Positions 30,772 to 34,494 of a stretch of 34,494 nt of DNA are shown here, piece after piece. How positions within the stretch are numbered: position 1 is the first letter of the stretch; each line of letters starts with the position of its first letter. The notes under the pieces were generated by a model. The model saw only the letters and a program-made list of their open reading frames with translations. It searched no databases and had not been told where the DNA came from. This stretch comes from Planctomycetota bacterium (GTDB lineage Bacteria > Planctomycetota > SZUA-567 > H5-PLA8): the NCBI GenBank assembly GCA_026184295.1, contig JAHCJK010000048.1, positions 1 through 34,494 on the forward strand, read 5' to 3'. The translations under genes and the position numbers were made by a program.

Positions 30772-33123
30772 CTACTTCAAGGGTTGCAGGGAAAGGGTCG
30801 CGGCATCGACGCGCGCCGCCCGGAGCGCGCCTTCGCCGCTCAGGGAGCAGAGCGTGCCCCAGACGAGGCCGCGCTTGGCGTCGTAGACCAGGCCCAGATC
30901 GACGCTCGATCCGGGCTTGGCCTGCTTGCCGCCGTTCATGAACTCCGCGCCGGGCATCTTCGCGCCCATCCAGCGGTTCTTCTCGCAATCGTAGACGGGC
31001 ACCACCAGGCCGCCGTCGGCCTGCAGCAGGAATCCGAGCATCAGCAGGTCGCCCTTCGGCAGGTAGACGGACTCGCGCGCGAAGCGCCCGGTCTTGATCG
31101 CCTCCATGCCTTCGGGGTTGAGCTTCTTCACTTCGCCGGTCTTCAGGTCCGCGGACCAGACCTGTCCCTGGTGCGCCTCCTTGCTCAGCGTGGTGGTGAA
31201 GAGCAGCCGGTCGCGCTTGCTGTCGTAGGCGACGGTCGAGCTGTCGCAGACCGTCGGCGGCAGGGGCTCGCCGGAGACCGCCAGCGCCTTCCAGGCCTTG
31301 CCGCCTTCCAGCCGCCAGAGGCCGTGCTTGGACTGGCTCTCCTTCGTCTGCGTCCAGCAGACCACGCCGGTGGGCGTCGCGACCAGGTAGTTGATGTACT
31401 TGCTGACATTGAACGGCAGGTTGCCGAACTTCTCCGCGTCCGGCCAGGTGCGCGAGACGGGATCGTAGAGCAGCGTCATGCTCGTCTTGATGTACACCAC
31501 GCGCTTGATCGTGGGATCGTACTCGTACGCCTGGTAGTTGTGGTTGCCCCAGGGCGCGCCGTTGAAGCCCCACATGCCCGGGCCGTTCAGGTCGTAGTTG
31601 TACTCGAGCGCGAACTGCGGGCGGCAGGCGATGCTCCAGCGCCCGTTCTTGATGTCGTAGTGCGCCATGTCGTTGCCGAAGTACGAGCTGTGCCCGCCGC
31701 CCATATGCAGGATCTCGTCGCGGTCGCTGTCCAGCGCCACGGTGCTCCAGCCGCCGCCCATGCGGTTCTCCGGCCAGCGCGGGCACTTCAGGGCCGTCCA
31801 GGTGTTGGGGACGAGGTCCTTCAGCACCGCCTCGGTCGCGGCCGGGTCGGGCGCGGGCACGTCCTTGCTGTACCATTCGGGGTCGAACGAGCCCGTGCGG
31901 AACTCCAGCGTACCCGGCTTCACGCCGTACTTCTCGGCGCCGCCGGCGTCGGGCTTCGAAGCGTCCACCTGGCAGGTCCAGGCGCTGTGCACGCTGCCTT
32001 TTTCGGTGCCGGGGCCGACCCAAAGGACGGCGTCGCCGTCGCCGGCCGAGGCGCAGGCGGCCTCGGTGGGATGCTGCGCGGGCCCGCCCTTGTCGAGATG
32101 CAGGAGCAGCGCCCATTCGTTCCTGGCCACGTCGTAGGTCCAGGCTTCGAACGGCAGGACCCGGTAGAGCATCCCGCAGTAGGAGGTGGACGAGGTGTAG
32201 CCCTTGCCGCCCAGGAGCACGATCTTGCCGCTGTCCGGCAGGCGCAGCAGCGCGTGGCCGAAGCGCGGCGAGGGACTGGCCGCGGGCTTCTTTTCTTCCC
32301 ACGTGCGCGTGGCGCAGTCGTAGACCCAGGTGTCGGCGTAGAGCTGGTCGAGGCGGTCGCCGCCGAAGAGGACGATCTTCTTCGTCGCCGGATCGTAGAC
32401 CATCGGAGCCAGCGCGCGCGGCGGCGGCTCGGTCTTAAGCTCCAGCTTGCGCCACTCGTTCTTCTCCGTCGCATAGACCCAGGTGCCGGGCGAACCGTCG
32501 GGCGTGGGCACGCCGCAGCCGCCGAAGAGCAGGATTTCCTTGTTCACCGGATCGGCGCACATCGCCGACCAGCTCAGCCCGCCGCGCCCGCCGACTTCGG
32601 GCATCGGGCCGCCGGCCGGCTTCAGGTCCGCCCAGACGCGCGCCTTGGGTTCGTAGCTGACCGTGCGCCCGCAGAAAAGCGCGTAGACCTTGCCGTCCCA
32701 CGGCGCGAACGCGTAGTGGTACCACATGTACGTGTGGCGGCGATTGGGCCGGACGAGCCCTTCCTTGTCGGTCATCTCGAAGTACGGCGTCTTGTAGTCC
32801 ACGTCGCGGACGTTGCCGGTCTCGCTGCCGCGCCCTTCCGCGCCCTTGGGCAGGTCGTTGCGCCACCCCGGCGAGGCCGGATCGAAGCTCATCACGTCGT
32901 ACGGCCGCTCGCCTTTGAACTGGTGGCTCACGCTGCCGCAGAAGTAGACGAAGCGCTTCAACTCCGGCGACCAGACCAGCCCCGGCGAATACCCCGGCCC
33001 GAGACCGTCCTCGGCGACCTTGGCCCACTCGTTCGGCGCGGAAGCGGCCTGCGCGAGCGGCAGGGCCAGCGCCAGGACCGCGAGGCAGGCCCACGAACCC
33101 CGGACGGCGTCGCGTGCGTTCAT
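30772..33123 (-). CDS. Exported Kelch-repeat double-propeller protein (paralogue 2)
   Basis: 783 residues from ATG 33123, which overlaps the stop of the upstream paralogue (ATGA) with AGGAG about 11 bases before it. Signal peptide MNARDAVRGSWACLAVLALALPLAQA. Kelch blades in the first half: KEILLFGGCGVPTPDGSPGTWVYA, KKIVLFGGDRLDQLYADTWVYD and KIVLLGGKGYTSSTSYCG. After a charged linker (DPAATEAVLKDLVPNTWTALKCP) the second half opens WSTVALDSDRDEILHMGGGHSSYFGNDMAHYD and ends RVDAATLSLQPLK, the same layout as paralogues 1 and 3. Periplasmic or surface-exposed; binding partner unknown. Cysteines are frequent for an exported protein (FCGS, FCGR, GGCG, YDCA), several conserved in paralogue 3 (YDCA). 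Confidence 0.85.
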   Translation of the reverse strand: MNARDAVRGSWACLAVLALALPLAQAASAPNEWAKVAEDGLGPGYSPGLVWSPELKRFVYFCGSVSHQFKGERPYDVMSFDPASPGWRNDLPKGAEGRGSETGNVRDVDYKTPYFEMTDKEGLVRPNRRHTYMWYHYAFAPWDGKVYALFCGRTVSYEPKARVWADLKPAGGPMPEVGGRGGLSWSAMCADPVNKEILLFGGCGVPTPDGSPGTWVYATEKNEWRKLELKTEPPPRALAPMVYDPATKKIVLFGGDRLDQLYADTWVYDCATRTWEEKKPAASPSPRFGHALLRLPDSGKIVLLGGKGYTSSTSYCGMLYRVLPFEAWTYDVARNEWALLLHLDKGGPAQHPTEAACASAGDGDAVLWVGPGTEKGSVHSAWTCQVDASKPDAGGAEKYGVKPGTLEFRTGSFDPEWYSKDVPAPDPAATEAVLKDLVPNTWTALKCPRWPENRMGGGWSTVALDSDRDEILHMGGGHSSYFGNDMAHYDIKNGRWSIACRPQFALEYNYDLNGPGMWGFNGAPWGNHNYQAYEYDPTIKRVVYIKTSMTLLYDPVSRTWPDAEKFGNLPFNVSKYINYLVATPTGVVCWTQTKESQSKHGLWRLEGGKAWKALAVSGEPLPPTVCDSSTVAYDSKRDRLLFTTTLSKEAHQGQVWSADLKTGEVKKLNPEGMEAIKTGRFARESVYLPKGDLLMLGFLLQADGGLVVPVYDCEKNRWMGAKMPGAEFMNGGKQAKPGSSVDLGLVYDAKRGLVWGTLCSLSGEGALRAARVDAATLSLQPLK

Positions 33124-34493
33124 TTCTTTTTCGGCTCCTGAATCTTGGGCTCGAAGGTCTTGAGGCCGTCCGGGGAGAGGCGCGCGGCCAACACTTCCTG
33201 CGCGCCCGGGTAGTAGAAGACGGCCACCTTCAGGCCCGGATCGTAGGCCAGGCCCAGATCGATCTGCGAATACGGCTTGTCGTTCAGGCGCGGCTTGCCG
33301 TCGCTGCACGGAAGGACCACGGCCACCCACTTCTTTTTCTCGATGTCGTAGGCCAGGTTGCCCCACGCGCCGTCCGGACTCGTGGTGCGCCCGGCGTTGA
33401 GCAGCATGTCCAGCTCCGGCACGTACACGGTCTCGCGCATAAAGATGAATTCGGGCGAAGGCGGCGTCGCGTGCGTCTCGACCTGCCCGGTCTTCATCTC
33501 GTAGCGCAGCACCGGGCTGCCGTTGTGCGCCAGCCACAGGCAGTCGCGCTTGGCATCGTAGCAGATCCCGCCGCTGTCCCCGTAGGCTCCGCCCAGCTTG
33601 CCGCCGGCGACGGGCAGCTTCTTCCAGGCATTCGCGCCGGCGTCGAAAAGAAACAGCTCGTTGTCCACCCAGCAGACGGCTCCGCGCGGCGTGGACGTCA
33701 CCGCGTAATTCGTCTCTTTCCAGTTCCCCTTGGGATAGGGCCCCGGCGGGTAGGTCCATTCGCGCGTGGCCGGATCGTAGACGCGGGTGACGCCGCGGCG
33801 CAGGTAGATCACCTTGCCGGAGACGGGGTCGAAGTCCGCGCCGTCCCAGACGTGGCCGATGGTCGGCCGGTTCCAGAAGGTCTGCGTGAACATCGCCGAG
33901 AAGGGCGCGTTGACGAACGGGAATTCCTCCGCGTACCCGGTGCTCCAGGTGGCCGTGCGCAGGCTGTAGTGCGCGACGTCGGTGAAGTGCTGCGCCCCGT
34001 GCCCGCCGCCGAAGGTGAGAAACTGGTGGCGCAGCGTGTCGTACGGGCGCGTGCCCCAGCCGCGCGGGCTCGCAGTCCGCGGCGGCTTGGGCAGCGACGT
34101 CCATTGGTTCGCGGCCAGGTTCTTGTAGAACGCCGCGAGGCTTTCCGCATCGGGCTTGGAGACCTTGTCGTAGTCGGCGGGGCCGTCGAAGCTGAGCGCC
34201 GCGGCGCTCGGCGCCACCCCCGCGGAAGCCGAACCGGCGTCCGGCGCGCGGGGATCGACGCGCAGGCCCCAGGTGACGCGGCGCTCGGCCTTCTTCGGAT
34301 CGCGGCCGGCCACCACCAGCAGGTCGTCGCTGTCCACCGCGCCCACGCCGCCCACGGGGCCGTTGGGGGACGCGCCGGCCAGGAGCTTCCACGCGTTGGC
34401 GTCCACGTCGTAGGTCCACAGGTCGCGCGGCGCGCACGGCTTCAGCCGTGGAACGCCGTACGCGTTGCTGAAGTTCTCGGAACCGAACAGCAC
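33120..34493 (-). CDS. Kelch-repeat double-propeller protein (paralogue 1), 5' end outside window
   Basis: The frame is still open at the window edge; its first visible residues, VLFGSENF...RDLWTYDVDANAWKLL, are the middle of a Kelch blade, so the gene starts beyond 34494. 457 residues are visible. They show the linker (DYDKVSKPDAESLAAFYKNLAANQWTSLPKP), the second-half signature RGWGTRPYDTLRHQFLTFGGGHGAQ, further blades (KVIYLRRGVTRVYDPATREWTY, MLLNAGRTTSPDGAWGNLAYD) and a charged end (PKIQEPKKK). Its stop overlaps the next start by ATGA, showing translational coupling with paralogue 2. The N-terminal half cannot be judged. Confidence 0.85.
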   Translation of the reverse strand: MLFGSENFSNAYGVPRLKPCAPRDLWTYDVDANAWKLLAGASPNGPVGGVGAVDSDDLLVVAGRDPKKAERRVTWGLRVDPRAPDAGSASAGVAPSAAALSFDGPADYDKVSKPDAESLAAFYKNLAANQWTSLPKPPRTASPRGWGTRPYDTLRHQFLTFGGGHGAQHFTDVAHYSLRTATWSTGYAEEFPFVNAPFSAMFTQTFWNRPTIGHVWDGADFDPVSGKVIYLRRGVTRVYDPATREWTYPPGPYPKGNWKETNYAVTSTPRGAVCWVDNELFLFDAGANAWKKLPVAGGKLGGAYGDSGGICYDAKRDCLWLAHNGSPVLRYEMKTGQVETHATPPSPEFIFMRETVYVPELDMLLNAGRTTSPDGAWGNLAYDIEKKKWVAVVLPCSDGKPRLNDKPYSQIDLGLAYDPGLKVAVFYYPGAQEVLAARLSPDGLKTFEPKIQEPKKK

Positions 34494-34494
34494 C

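Noticed and set aside
27542..30886. Plus-strand open frame of 1114 codons opposite the thioredoxin-fold and Kelch genes
   Set aside because: Antisense shadow; it spans two real minus-strand genes and their spacer, and its translation has no family features.
30784..33141. Plus-strand open frame of 785 codons opposite Kelch paralogue 2
   Set aside because: Antisense shadow with almost the same boundaries as the real gene and a biased composition.

Overview
The window is uniformly GC-rich bacterial chromosome, apart from a few AT-richer intergenic stretches and one AT-richer gene (5816-6262). Genes are closely packed on both strands, with many short convergent junctions. Secreted Kelch proteins, a DUF4091/GH123-like glycosidase, a PknB-type membrane kinase with DLG in place of DFG, lipoproteins, and several families of palindromic intergenic repeats together suggest a Planctomycetota or related PVC-type bacterium. 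That placement is inference: there is no rRNA or other decisive marker here, and no tRNA, insertion sequence, prophage or CRISPR array was found.

Layout. 1-5.7 kb: the end of a heparinase II/III-type polysaccharide lyase gene converges on a large exported DUF4091 protein, and a Cys/Met-metabolism PLP enzyme lies divergent to the latter. 5.7-8.2 kb: an AT-richer hypothetical gene, a small methyltransferase and a membrane-anchored HEAT-repeat protein, interrupted by repeats (two copies of an 87-bp triple-palindrome element, a 30-bp tandem repeat and GC-rich inverted repeats). 8.2-12.9 kb: a minus-strand operon of lipoprotein, sensor histidine kinase and sigma-54-type response regulator. 13.2-17.1 kb: lexA, an 8-bp microsatellite, a DUF1963 protein, a gene with a 7-residue internal repeat, a nested inverted-repeat island, a [2Fe-2S] thioredoxin-like ferredoxin and an XRE/S24 regulator. 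17.5-25.5 kb: a lipoprotein MsrB, a cyclic-nucleotide-binding-domain protein, ilvE, a methyltransferase/glycosyltransferase pair, an exported unknown followed by a clear terminator, a short-chain dehydrogenase, an acidic zinc-ribbon membrane protein and a CCA-adding-type nucleotidyltransferase. 25.6 kb to the end: a Ser/Thr kinase, then a minus-strand operon of a thioredoxin-fold protein and three paralogous exported Kelch proteins, the most upstream of which runs off the window.

Most notable observation: the 556-residue lipoprotein at 11207-12877 carries stretches that read like flagellar FlgG (about residues 185-365) followed by flagellar FlgC (about 398-540), apparently fused behind a lipobox. 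It is encoded directly upstream of an NtrB/NtrC-like pair. Sigma-54 two-component systems of this type (FlgS/FlgR, FleS/FleR) control flagellar genes elsewhere, so this may be a rod- or hook-like lipoprotein coupled to a transcriptional switch. The homology was recognised by eye from motifs and needs a profile search.
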